This document shows, piece after piece, positions 1-11,343 of a DNA stretch of 64,000 nucleotides. The notes under the pieces were generated by a model. The model saw nothing but the letters and a program-made list of their open reading frames with translations. It searched no databases and had not been told where the DNA came from. A program made the position numbers and the translations under genes. The DNA is from Pipra filicauda (Eukaryota; Chordata; Aves; Passeriformes; Pipridae). Where the stretch lies: assembly GCF_003945595.2 (NCBI RefSeq), contig NW_024104331.1, positions 1,765,207-1,829,206 on the forward strand, in the 5' to 3' direction. The first letter of the stretch is position 1, and every line of letters begins with the position of its first letter.

Positions 1-3000
1 AGTGCCCCGCACCATCAGGGCCCCCCGGCATCCCTTACCCCACCCCTCCACGCCAGATTTCAGGGATTGTATGTCCTGGGGATATATTTCCAGCAAGGAG
101 TATGTTTGAGGGAACTGGGAAGGCGAGGGAAGGAAAAAAAAAAAACCACCAGGCTTCAAGATGGGAAGGCAGAAGACTGGGAACACACAGTCAGTGGGCA
201 GAGCACGGTGTCCCCATCCTGTGGGAAAAGCCACCCTGGTGACTCTGACACCAGCCCATCAGCCTGGGAGAAGCCACCAGAAAAAGTGTCAAAGCGGTGG
301 AAAAATGAGCCAGGTGACACCCACGAGCAGATGGGAGGCAGATCCCTCCTGTCTTTGCCCCCTGACATTTGCCACATGCTCACCCTGCACTGGCAGCATG
401 GTGCTTACAAAGCTGAAAAGGAGATTTACTGGTTTTAAAGGAATTTTTGGCAGCAGGAACCAGCCCAGAGGGGGGTCCAAGCACCTGCCCTGCTCACTGC
501 TGCCCTTCAGCAGGACTACTGTCCACTGGGCATGGACCAGCACTTCTCTCAAATCAAATAACTCATAATAACAATAATAGCATCAGAGGTGTTGAAATGA
601 GCTGTCATGGAGGTAGATCCTGCTCTCCCTGTATCCGGAAAGATCCCAGCAGATTGAGCAAGACCCACCACACGGTGCAGGATCTGCCTCCCTGGGTTCC
701 TGCACCTCCCAGCAGAGCCACCCTGTCACACCTGCACGAGCTTTGAGCTTTGCCAGAGGAAGAAGGGAGAGAAACCAGAGCAAGGATGTGCTGCAGGAGC
801 CAAATCTCCCCCCAGAAACCAGGAGTGGGAGCTCCCTGTGTCTCAGGGGGGCAAGGAAATTCCCCTTATCCACGAGTGCATGAATATCCCAGCTCTTTCA
901 CCCTGTGTTGGGGTACATCCCAAAGCAAGCAGCATCCCACGGCAACGCCCCACATTATCCACAAAAATATTAATAAAGCCAAAACACTCATGGAAGTGGC
1001 CCTGTGTCCACCTTCTCCACAGCTCCATGGACAGACGGACACCCCTCCAGGGGCTGACTCACACTGGGGGTGTTGCTTTCCATTGTGAACGGAGCAAACC
1101 CAGCAGGCCAGTTGCCACCTGTGCCCCTGACAGCTGTCTGCCTGGGAACCAGGGAACCAAAATCCCTCTGGGAGCTCCGAGGGGGAAAGAGGGGCAGGTG
1201 CTGAGGTGCCTCCCTCGCACTCTGATTACACCAGAAACCTCTGCACCACCCGTCTCTGGTGGGATGGAGGTGACACCTGGAGATGGCACTGCCTTTGAGG
1301 GGGGCTGTCCGAGCCCTGTGGGCTCGTTGTGGCAGCAAGAAGGAGCTGATCCAATAACCAGTGAGTGGCCACATGAGCAGCCTGGATTCAAGGCTGGAGC
1401 TGGAGGTGCCTGGCTGGCAGCCCTGCTGCATCCCTGGCATCGTGGGGCCGCTCCCACAGACAGCCCCCCGCGCCCGTCGGCAGCGCCGGGAGCAGAATAA
1501 AGTTGTTGCGAGAAGCCAAGTTGTCACCACTAAAAATAGCACAATGGAATTTTCCTCTAAGAACAAAAAAAGAAAAAGGAAAGAAACCCTGCTTCTTGCT
1601 GACAAAGGGGCTGTGAGAAGGAAGGGAGGAACAGCCCCACAGAAGGGGAGCAGGGGGACATCGTCTCCTTCCCCTCCCACACCCCCAAACAGGGACAGAG
1701 GGAGAGCTGAGCCCATCACAGGGGAATAGCGGCACCGTCAACATCCCACCTGAATTATCTCCATCCTCCCCTTCCCAGCAAAGGGGAGAGACCAGACACC
1801 ACCAGGATGGGCATGGCAAGCCGGCAGCTGCTCCAAAATTACAACGGTGGGAGGGAGATGCAGCTGCCCAGAATTGGCCCCTCCAGCACCACAGCTCTCC
1901 CCCAGCATCCACTGTGGCTCTGCACCCCCAGGGTGAGCAGGGTAACCCCACACTTGTGGGGGGGTCAGTGCCTCCCTCCTGCTTTGCTTCCTAATGGATC
2001 CAACACGGAAGCAAGTCAGCAGAGTGGGAAGGCAGCTGGAACCCACCAGTCCCCCCAAACCCCGTGGTGATGGGGAGAGCGGCACTTCCCTCCTCCCATC
2101 CCCAGGGGGTTAATGGGAAGCAGGTCTGACGCCACCAAACCCTATCCACAGGCATCCCAGCTCCCTCCATCCACAAGCATCCCGGCTCCCTCTCCCTGCC
2201 GGGAACGCCAGGAATTCCTGGAGGAGGGAGAATCTTCCAGCTGGCTCAATCAACAAATCAGCACAGTGAGACTGGGGGGAGAGTGAGGGGAGCCCCCAGC
2301 TCCTGCCATGGCCACCACACAGCCAGCCTGCTGAGGAATCCCAGCATCTCCCAGCCCAGCAACTGCCCTCCACAGCAGGAACGAGAAGCATCCCAAACAG
2401 CCGGAGAGAGGATGAAATATCTCCACAGGCAGCGTCTGGAGCCGCCTGCAATGAAATCATGGCTGTCCCCTCCAGCCTCGTCCCAGGGCACTGCCCCCGG
2501 GCACTGCCCCCATCCCAATGTGCAGCTGGGGGGCTCCACTGCCCTTCCCCACCGTCACCAGCAGTGGGGCAAGGGCTGTTCCAGCCATTCCAAGGATGTT
2601 GGCGGAGCCAGGGGAGGAAGGTTTGATGCAGGGCACGCCTGGGGCTCAGGGTGCGTTTATTTAGGGGCAGCCTCACCAGCACGGCTGCACCACCACCACC
2701 CTGGCGAGCCCCCAGCAGGGTCACAGTGATGGCCACGGACACACCAGCTGTCCCCAACATCACTGTAGCAATCCTAGTGTCAACTGAACATTCCCGAAGC
2801 AGGGAGGTGGTGCAGGGGCATTAATTAACGCTCATTAGCTGGCAGGGGACCGCTGGGCTGGGGAGAGGGCCAGCCCTGCTCCACATGGGAAGGAGTCGTT
2901 CCCACAGGATAGTTTTACCGGTAGGGCTCTTGTAGCAAAACTGCCCAAGGTCAACACGAATCTCTCTGCCACGGGAGCCTGCAGGGAAAAATAAGCTGCT

Positions 3001-4398
3001 GGCAAAAGCATTTCTGAAAGGCCACAACGGACCCAAATAATGATTAATAAAAACCAAGACAAGTTACACCCTGATCTGACACAACCAGAAGTCAGCACAA
3101 ACATCCCACCTGGATCAAGGCACTGCAGGAGCTGGGCAGTGGGTTGGGAGGCAGCAAGGGCAGAGAAAGGACTTAGGAGTAGGATGGGGCAGAGCTGGTT
3201 TCAATCCCAACCGTGCCAGGACCATGCCCTTGACTTGGGCAGGGGTCCCAGCAGAGATCAAGGTGGGCAAAAGCAGAGGTTGGGAGAGAATACAACCCAC
3301 GCAGGAGCTGTAGGGATGCAAAACAGAGCACTCATCACCTGTGGGAGGCTGGAAAAGCTTCCCCAGCATCATTAAAGAATGCTGGATGCGAGCACAGGGA
3401 GGGCAGGGAGGGCAGGCGGCTGCCGGCACGCTTGGACTCGCTGGAGGGAAACAGGGCTCAACAGGAAATGAAAAATGGAAATGCAGCATGTCACGCACAG
3501 GAAAACAACAAAATAAATATGATTGTGGCCTTGCAGCACCCAGGGCTCACTGGCCCAGATCGCTGATAAACAGGAGAGTGACAAAGGGACACTGCAAGGA
3601 TGTGGCTGCAGGGACCAGGCACAAGCACAAGACCTGCAGCCAGACCTGTCTCATCTCTGCTGGTACCCAGAGACCCAGGATCCCATCTGCACTGTCAGAG
3701 CCTGCTCATGGCTCTGCTCCAGTGGGGCAAGAGGGAGCCTCAGCTCATCCTGCTGGGATCAGCGTCCCACTTATCAGCCAAAATCTCCCAAACCACCTCA
3801 ACCAACAGCCCTCCCCGCTCCCCCACCTTCCAGGAATTTCTGGGCTTATCTGACCTAGAAGCAGGACACCCATCTCAGATCACTTCCCAGGACTCACTTT
3901 ACCATGTCCACGGCCAAACACACACCAAATCTGATCACTCAGCCTCCCGCCCCACCACACATTTCAGTGGGAAGCTGATGCTGGAGGATCCCCCTCCCCG
4001 GCCCCCAAGCCGGGTGGGATCCATCCAGACATGAGCTTGGAAATGAAACTTCCCAGCTTATTAACACAAGCATCCTCCGTGCTTTGCAGACGCTGCTGTG
4101 CAGGGAACTTCCTTGGCAGTTTCCCTTTCCAAGCTGGAGGCTGTTTGAACACCCCCAAACCCAGCTCAGTTCCCCCCCCAGATAGGGCAGTGCTGAGAAC
4201 TTAAATCTGGAGCTTCCAGCAAGCCTTGAGAAAGAGTGTCTGGAAGGAGAAGGAGGCCAGCATCCAGCAGGGATGCTGCAGGCCTGGCTGCTCGGGATGG
4301 AGGATGGGGATGTCTAGGTAGGGGATCCCACTACCAGGAAGCTGCTCTGCTCCCTGTGCTGGGGAGAACATCACCCTGCCTCCACCACCTCCCAGCAC

Positions 4399-4442
4399 TG
4401 GCTCTGCTGGTTCCCACCCCTGGCTCTGCTGGTTCCCACCCC
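4399..4442. repeat. Two-copy 22-bp tandem duplication
   Basis: The unit TGGCTCTGCTGGTTCCCACC plus two Cs occurs twice in a row with no mismatch. It is a small, recent local duplication inside the MACF1 intron. Confidence 0.8.
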
Positions 4443-7400
4443 ACCCGCAGACTCCGATGGGATGGGAAAGGTGTGAGCAATCAGTCAGGGTGCGGAGAGG
4501 AGCCGGTTTGAAGGTCCTGCCCACGGCCCTGGGAAGGTTCCCTCTGCACTGCCGTGCCGGGGGGCACGTCACGGGTGACGGCCACCACCAGCCCCACAAA
4601 TTAGTGCTCCCACCGTGTCCCTGCTCCTGGCCCCATCCCAGGTGTGCCAGCACACCAACCACTGCACTGCCTCGCCCCAGGGGCAGCGATTGCCTCATCT
4701 GCCTGGAAAACTCAGCTGGCGTTGCTAGGATCCGTCCACAGCACACGGAGCTTCCAGGGCAGCAACGCCCTGGGGACGGCCGAGCCACAGAGAGCGGTGG
4801 GAAGGGCTGGATTATTTGAGCTCAGGGAGTGGGGTCCCTTCCAGGGCTTCCCTATCTGAGCAGAGCCCCAGGAGGGCCTGCTCTGCTTCCCAGCTGCTCC
4901 AAGCATCTTCCCACTGCCCCACACCTGTCTTGGCCCTCCTGCTCCAGCAGGCAGATCCTGCGCTGCCCCATGCAGGAACCAGGCCAAGTCTGTGGCACCA
5001 CAGAGGACTCACAGCCTCTCTGTGCAGGAGGATGGAGCTTTATCCAGAGATCCCAGCATACCCACCCCAAGCTCCAGCACAGCTTCTCCCTACACCTCCC
5101 TTCCAGCAACTGGGATCTGCAGTGCCCTGCTGCTTCCACAGCTGAATTTATCCATTTTACATGCATAAAAAGAGCACTTATCACCCAGGGTGTTCAAACA
5201 ATGGTGTTAAGACACTTCAAATTTAAATAAAACCTCTTGTTTTACTTCCCTCTGGGAGGTTTCTTGCCACTGGCATCAGCCACGGTATGTCCAGAGCAGT
5301 CTAAACTTAGCTGACACAAGCGAGACGAGCCTGGAAAGGGGGTTGGCTGGAAACCAGCAGACGGAGGTCAAAGACTCCGGTCTCACCCCGAAGCATGAGC
5401 CGGGAAGGAAAAGGCTCCGACGGGAATGCGTGCAGGCTGTGCTGAGAAGAGCAGGGAGAGAACAGCCCTTTCCAGAGGCTCGGCGGCGAGCTGGCTGCTG
5501 CAATGAGATCAAAGCCTTCCGGCACGGCCCCGCACACCAGCAGGTCACCGGTGCCTGTGCCGGCGAGGTACCGCGGATGCGGCCACCTCGGACGGGCACC
5601 CACCACCCCACCTCCCCAGGGGATTTTCTCTCTGGCCCAGGAGCACATGGAAACGAGGGGAAGCAGCCAACAGCCCCAGGACCTGCGAGCCGGGCTCAGC
5701 CACGGTTCTGGTTCATTAGCAGGGCACCAGGACAAGGACGGCAATCGCTTCCCGTTGATTCGTGGCGGGCACGCCGTCGGGATGGGGGGAGGCACGCGCC
5801 TCCCCGCCGGGCAATCCCAGCCCGGATGCCTTGGGATGGTGATGACTCCACTGTGAAGGCAGCGGAGAGCCAGCCGGGCGAGGTGGGGTGGGTCCTGCCA
5901 CCTGAGAAACCACACACTCCGTTTCCCCGCTGGCCAAAACAAGCACGAGCAAAACATCTTCCACCAAGTGCTCAGGCTCCACCTCAGGCATCCGAGGTTG
6001 CCCAAGGCTCCTGCCACCTCCTCGAGCCTCCCCTTTGCCTCTGGTCCCCCCCCAGGACCAGGGAAGGCAACAACTCCCATGCACCTCCCCCCCCTAAAAA
6101 GAAAATCAGCATTATCCCACTCAATGATGGGAAGTCTGATGGCTTCCAGCCCAGCTTCCCCCTGTGCTTGCTCAAGCCAGGGACTCTCCACTCTAAAAGT
6201 GGCACTTGGCCAGCCCTCCTCCCAGGCAATGAAGAGGAAGAAGGGCTTCCTCTCCCCCAGTGAGGAGTCACTGTCATACCACCAGTCCCACCAGGGCTCT
6301 CACAGACCGCAGGGACCTCGTGCAGCTCACTCAGCACCACCCAGGAACGACGTTTATCCTTGTGGGATGAAATCCCAGCAACAGCCTTGCATCAGGAGGC
6401 AGCTGCGTGCTGGGAGAGCTGCTTAGCTCAAGGCACCTCCGAGACCCCAGCACCGGGGTCCAGACACCACTAGTTGTATTTGTTACGGCACAAGACAAGA
6501 CACAAGTGGAAAAAAAATGATGTTCTTCAGAGATGGGAATGGCCAGGACTGCCACCCACCACCAGGAAGGCTCCACTCCCAAGTGGAAATGAACCCTGGT
6601 TGATTTATACAAGGGTCTTCCACCTCTGCTGCCCACCCCAGGCTCTCCTCCACTCCCTGGAAGGTTGTTCCCTCCCTAGCAGGAGCCAGGTTACTCGCAC
6701 AAGGTGACAAGCCACCCTGTGCTGTCCCAGTCCAAACACGCCAGGCCACGTGCTGGGCACCACAGAGCTGGCAGAGACGGCGCCGGGGGTGGGAAAAAGC
6801 TTCTCAGGCACCACAGCTACAGGTTCCTACCCCCAATCCCCAAAAAAGAGTTAATTATGAAAAAGAAAGGATTTCACCAGGATTGATTAGTTAATGTTTA
6901 CAGAGCAGGGAAAGCATGACCTGAGCTCTCAGCAGCACTACCGCCACCCTTGAGCTGCCAAACGTCCCAGGGGCTGCTCAGAACAGGGCCACAAGCTGGA
7001 TCCTGCTTTCCAGAGTCATTGTCAGCATTCCCTTAAACACCGGGGGAAGTCCATGCCATGGGAACGGAAAGCGGCCTCAGCTGCTGAGCCCTGTGCCCAT
7101 GGGAGGACAGAGCCAGGCCTTTCTTCCTGCCTAGACCCCTCTGCCCGGGGGCAGCATCCAGAAGGGATCCACCACCGTCACTCCCGCCGGCACCCGCGCT
7201 GCACGTCCCGGCACGCGCCGCGCCGATCCAGCGATGAGGCAAGCAGGGCTGGAACCTGCCCCACGCCACGTCCCTCCCCAGTGCAGCCAGATTGGTGAAG
7301 GTCGTGGTGCTGGAGACCTTCCAGCTGCAGGTGTGGGGGCTCTATTCCGGACAGGACAACCCGGAGGGCGCTGTGCCCCCCGAGGATGCCGGCGGCTGAA

Positions 7401-9209
7401 GGAAGGCCACGCTCAGGGAGGCAGCGCCGGAGCCTCCATCTCCAAATTCTCCATCTTTAGCCCCATCCCCTTGCTCAACCCACCCCCTCGGGACCAGGTG
7501 GGTGCCCCTGCAGTGCTGATGCAAACCTCCTCCCCCGGCACGGCCGCGGCGCTGCGGCACACCCCCCCAGCACCCCGCTGCCGAAGGTGGGTGTTCTCAC
7601 AAAGAAAGAAATCACGGGGATCTGCCAGCTGGTTCACTCCTGCTCATCAGGGAAAGGCTGGATTTATAGCTCCACGTGCCTCTCCGAGACCCCTTCCCGT
7701 GCCATCGCCCTCCTTGCCTCCTGACCTGTCCTGGCTTGCTCAGCAGCAGAGGCCCCACTGCTCAGATTGGGGGTTTTAGGCTATTTTTTTTTTAGGAATA
7801 GAGTGGTGGTGTCTATTTGCCATCCCGGTTCCAGCAGGGCCAAGCGTCCTCCTTGCCCTCTGACGGTGTGAGCCGGTGTTGGCAGCACCAGGTCCTGGAT
7901 GTGACAGGTACAGAGTGGCCACCACGAGCCGGACACCAACGCCACAGGTCTCCCCAGTCTGCCCTCAGCAGTCACATTTCGCTGAAAACTCCATGTTTTT
8001 GCAGGATTAAGAGGGGGAGGGGATGAGCCAGTGGAAAACTTGCTCTGGACAGGAAAACCCAAACCGTTTACAGGAGCTGCAATGGGGGAAAACAGGGGAG
8101 AGACGACACATCCACCGACTCAGAGCCCAGCAACCCAAACTTGGGCTCCCACTCAGCCCTCCCAGCACAGGTGGGGAGCTGGGAAGGGGTCAAAAGCAAA
8201 GGTAAGCTTTTTGGAGTATAAACACTCATTCTCCCTACACCACAAACACGCTCAAACAACACCCAGCAGGGTATTTCCAAGCTATTACCAGCTTTCTACC
8301 ATATCCCAGCACAAATATCAGGTATTACCTAAAAAGAAACTCCTCCCCAGAGGAGCCCAACTGCTCAGTGAAAGCACCAGAGGGAGCCCAGGTGAAAGGG
8401 GTGCTCCAGCTGGGCCAGCACACACAGGCACTGGAATTTCCATTTCTCTTTTGGAACAAAGCAAACCCGATGCAAACAGCAGCTCTTCCCGTGCCAGCGC
8501 TGGCACCCGCTGCACTGCTTCCTGCGTCTCCACGCTGAACCCAACTACATCAAAGCAGCTTTTTATTAATAAAAGTTTGTCAAGTACTTGGGATGAGCCC
8601 GAGTCACGTTCTCCAGTGCCTTTCCAGGGCGCCTGAAGAGGCTTTATCCCCTGCTCCCTGTGGAAGCGGAGCGAGGCTGCGCGTCTCTCCCACCTCTGGG
8701 AGGTTTGAGTGGCACCCCCTGAGTCGGGGAGCCAGGGAATCCATTATTCCCCTTTCTCTGCAGGCAGAAAGGAAAAGGAAACAGGCGCCGCGAGCGCCTG
8801 GCTCCTCTGGGCTCGGCCATCCATCCGCATTTTAAAGAGACTTGGCTGCTAAACTTATAAAACGGAGCACTGGGAGCCCTGTGGGGCTGAAATCTGGGCT
8901 CCAGGACAAGTCTAGCACTGCAGCAGAGGAGGGGGGGAAAAAATAATAATAACAAGCAGAAGAATGGGAACGCACACAACTGCCTGGGATGAGCCGCTGA
9001 CATCAAAACTGCACACTCACTGCCGGTACCGGCACCGGCACAGCCGCCACCACACCGGCCTGGGGAGCGCCTCAGCCCTTCCTCCCCGCCCAGCTGCGGC
9101 TCAGGGAGGGAGCCCAGCCCCGTGGGGACACTGGTGGGCCCCCACATACCTCGTACCACCCCAGTGAGGGCACAGGGATGGAGGATGTCCGAGCACCAAG
9201 GCGCGGTGG

Positions 9210-9590
9210 TGGGAGCCTGGATGCTGGACACAGGGACCCCAAAAACTCTGGGAATCCCACACAGGGGACACGGGAAGCTCACACGGGGATGCGGAGCCCC
9301 CCGCTCAAGCAGTTCATGCAGAAACACCCAGACATCCCACGCAGGGGACACCAGTGCCACTCACCCCTAGGGCACCGCACGCAGGGATGCTGAGCCCACG
9401 CAGGGGACACGGCACCCCAGGAACCCCACGCAGGGACACTGAGGATACAGACAGCCCACGCAGGAACCCGGGGCAGCCCACGCAGGGGACTCTCAGCCTT
9501 CAGGCATTTCACACAGGGGACACCTGGGGCACTTGGGTACCCCACACCGTGGGACACTTGGACCCCGAGCACCCCACACCAGGGGGACAC
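9210..9590. repeat. Degenerate CACGCAGGGGACAC-type minisatellite
   Basis: Variants of CCCACGCAGGGGACACC recur roughly every 20-35 bp, drifting into CACACCGTGGGACACTTGGACC forms. It merges into the better preserved 110-bp array to its right. It lies in the MACF1 intron just downstream of the MAGY-type exon. Confidence 0.7.
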
Positions 9591-9830
9591 CCGGACCGTG
9601 GGGTACCCCCACACGGGGGAGGACACTCAGACCCTGAGCTCCCCACGCTGGGGGGGGGGAGACACCCGGACCCCGGAGCACCCCCATACCGGGGGGACAC
9701 CCGGACCGTGGGGTACCCCCACACGGGGGAGGACACTCAGACCCTGAGCTCCCCACGCTGGGGGGGGGGAGACACCCGGACCCCGGAGCACCCCCATACC
9801 GGGGGGACACCCGGACCCCGGGGTACCCCA
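9591..9830. repeat. 110-bp tandem repeat (two near-perfect copies)
   Basis: The segment starting CCGGACCGTGGGGTACCCCC at 9,591 recurs at 9,701, and the same phase recurs with a variant start at 9,811, giving a 110-bp period. Each unit contains a GC-rich run of nine to ten Gs (GCTGGGGGGGGGGA) and CGGACC blocks. The two full copies look identical over most of their length. The array ends about 170 bp from the MACF1 MAGY-type exon. Confidence 0.9.
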
Positions 9831-9998
9831 CGCAGGGGCTGCCCGAGGATGCCCCCTCCGAGCACCCCGCCCCGCCGAGCTCCCGGGGCCGCCCCCGCGG
9901 GCACAGGCACAGCACCGTTCACGGCACCGGCAGGGCGCCGGCTCATGCCCGCGGGGGCCTCCCCGCCGCCCTGCAGGCCCCGCCGGTGCGCGGGTTAC

Positions 9999-10092
9999 CT
10001 TTGTAACGCTCCAGCACGTCCTCGTAGGCCTGGACGAACTCCTTCTCCTGGGTGCGGTTGGCCGGGAGCAGCCCCGGCACGTAGCCGGCCAT
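9999..10092 (-). CDS. MACF1: MACF1 alternative first coding exon (MAGY-type N-terminus)
   Basis: This is one of two alternative N-termini of microtubule-actin crosslinking factor 1, a giant spectraplakin that links actin, through N-terminal calponin-homology domains, to microtubules. The exon encodes 31 residues starting MAGYVPGLLPANRTQEKEF and ending VLERYK, then one G before the donor GTAACC. The start sits in a strong Kozak context (GCCGCCATGG) inside a CpG island. The paralogue dystonin (DST) has an isoform with a closely similar start (MAGYL... then QAYEDVLERYK), followed by DERDKVQKKTF. The trailing G plus AT from the next exon would give that D codon. The next exon lies left of the window, so the gene is partial here. 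Gene identity is inferred from this similarity and from the second MACF1 exon 4.8 kb upstream. Confidence 0.85.
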
Positions 10093-10195
10093 GGCGGCCC
10101 CTTTGTGCCCGCGCTGGGCGCAGCTGCCGGCGGCGCGGCCAGGGCCGGTCTGCGCCGGGGCCGCTTCCGCCGCCGCGCCCGGGCCCGCGGCCCCG
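10093..10195 (-). promoter_or_regulatory. Core promoter/5' UTR of the MACF1 MAGY-type exon
   Basis: Very CpG-rich sequence lies directly upstream (minus strand) of the MAGY start codon. I see no acceptor close to the ATG, which favours transcription starting here rather than splicing in. No TATA box is visible. The exact start site cannot be read from sequence. Confidence 0.5.
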
Positions 10196-10500
10196 CCCAC
10201 CGCGGGGGACACGCCCACCGGCGGGACACGCCCACGGGCACAGGACACGCCCGTTAAAGCGGCACGCCCGGCGACACGCCCACTCGGGGGACACGCCCCC
10301 TGGGCGCGCTGATTTGCATGGGACACGCCCATCGAGGCACGCCCACCCATAGGGATACGCCTTGGACACGCCCCCTGGACACGCTTGTAGATACGGACAC
10401 GCCCCTCGGACACGCCCACTGGCGCTGGGCACACCCCCGACACGATGGTCATTGTACGCTCCGCCCCCCCGGGATAGGCCACGCCCCATCAATGGGCCAC
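10196..10500. repeat. GGACACGCCC array upstream of MACF1 MAGY exon
   Basis: About thirteen ACGCCC cores, mostly within GGACACGCCCAC, are spaced irregularly at roughly 15-40 bp. ACACGCCC/CCACGCCC resembles the GC/CACCC boxes bound by SP/KLF-family factors. A perfect octamer (ATTTGCAT, 10,312-10,319) sits inside. The array lies 100-400 bp upstream of the MAGY-type first exon, so it may be a promoter-embedded minisatellite with regulatory effect. Binding is inferred only. Confidence 0.75.
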
Positions 10501-10534
10501 GCCCCCTGCGCCCGCTCTGGCCCCGCAGCGACCC

Positions 10535-10730
10535 CTGGTGGTGGCAGTGGGGGTGACTGGGGTGACACTGGGGGGACACCGGGGAGTTACACTGGGGGTG
10601 ACACAGAGCAAGTGACAGTGGGAGTGACACTGGGGTGGCAGTGGGGGGTGACACTGAGGAGTGACACCAAGGGATGACAGTGGGGGGGTGACAGTGGGGG
10701 TGACATGAGGGGGGTGACATCAAGGGGGTA
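10535..10730. repeat. GGGGGTGACACT minisatellite
   Basis: Imperfect tandem copies of GGGGGTGACA(C/G)TG recur with a unit of about 11-17 bp. The array is strongly G-rich on the plus strand and C-rich on the minus strand. It is contiguous with the CACGCCC array to the left and a CCCAGTGCAT array to the right. Confidence 0.85.
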
Positions 10731-10795
10731 GACACAGTCCAGCAGGGCCACACGTGATACCAGAGTGTCCTAGTGGCAAGCAGTGCCCCCAGCAC

Positions 10796-11051
10796 ATCCC
10801 AGTGAGCCCAGAGCAGTTCATCCCACTGTATCCCAGTGCATTCCTGTGAGCCCAGGGCAGTTCATCCCAGTGCAGCCCAGTGTATCCCAGTGCACTCCTG
10901 TGAGCCCATATCACTGCAGCCTCATGCATCCCAGTGCACCCCAGCACCTCCCAGTGCCACAAGGGCATTGCTTCCCAGTGCACCCAGAGCACCCTCTGCA
11001 ATCAAAACACTGCATCCCAGTGCATCCCAGTGCATCCCAGTGCACCCGAGC
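10796..11051. repeat. ATCCCAGTGC decamer array with higher-order unit
   Basis: Tandem copies of the 10-bp unit ATCCCAGTGC are arranged in places in a higher-order block of about 45-50 bp containing GTGAGCCCA(G)GGCAGTTC. Three perfect decamers run together near 11,010-11,040. It lies in the MACF1 upstream/intron region. Confidence 0.85.
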
Positions 11052-11299
11052 GGGACAGCATCTGAGCTGCCCCCAGTCCCACTGTGCCTAGGATGGGGGT
11101 CCCACTCCCTGTGTGCCCAAGGCTCTGCACCCCAACCTGCCACCAGCATGAGAGCAACTGGGGGGACTGGTGTGCCTGTGGGTGACCCCCAGGCTGGGAT
11201 CCCGGCTGGAGCTGGGTGGGAGCTGTGAGCAGGGAGAGCCAGGCCCCTTGTCGCCTTTTTTGGCCATCTCAAGATGCTGCTTTTTCACCCCGATGCGCC

Positions 11300-11343
11300 G
11301 TTCCCATGGCAACCGGAGGGCCCGGCTGGGTAACCATGGAAAC
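11300..11343. promoter_or_regulatory. Paired RFX-type X-box motifs
   Basis: GTTCCCATGGCAAC (11,300-11,313) and GGTAACCATGGAAAC (11,329-11,343) each resemble the palindromic X-box GTTGCCATGGCAAC bound by RFX factors. Their centres are about 30 bp apart, close to three helical turns. They lie 1.2 kb upstream of the MACF1 MAGY-type exon. Function is inferred from motif similarity. Confidence 0.4.

Larger units (their letters stand above)
1..9998 (-). other. MACF1: MACF1 intron (no exon recognised)
   Basis: This 10-kb stretch lies downstream of the MAGY-type exon and should be MACF1 intron running to the shared exon left of the window. No open frame on either strand resembles a known protein. 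It is moderately GC-rich with scattered small duplications, for example two 22-bp copies at 4,399-4,442. From about 9,200 it grades into GC-rich tandem repeats. I see no RNA gene. Confidence 0.6.

Noticed and set aside
9354..10352. 332-aa open frame across the minisatellites, and the matching minus-strand frames
   Set aside because: It follows the tandem repeats and runs antisense across the MACF1 exon. Openness is explained by repeat units without stops.
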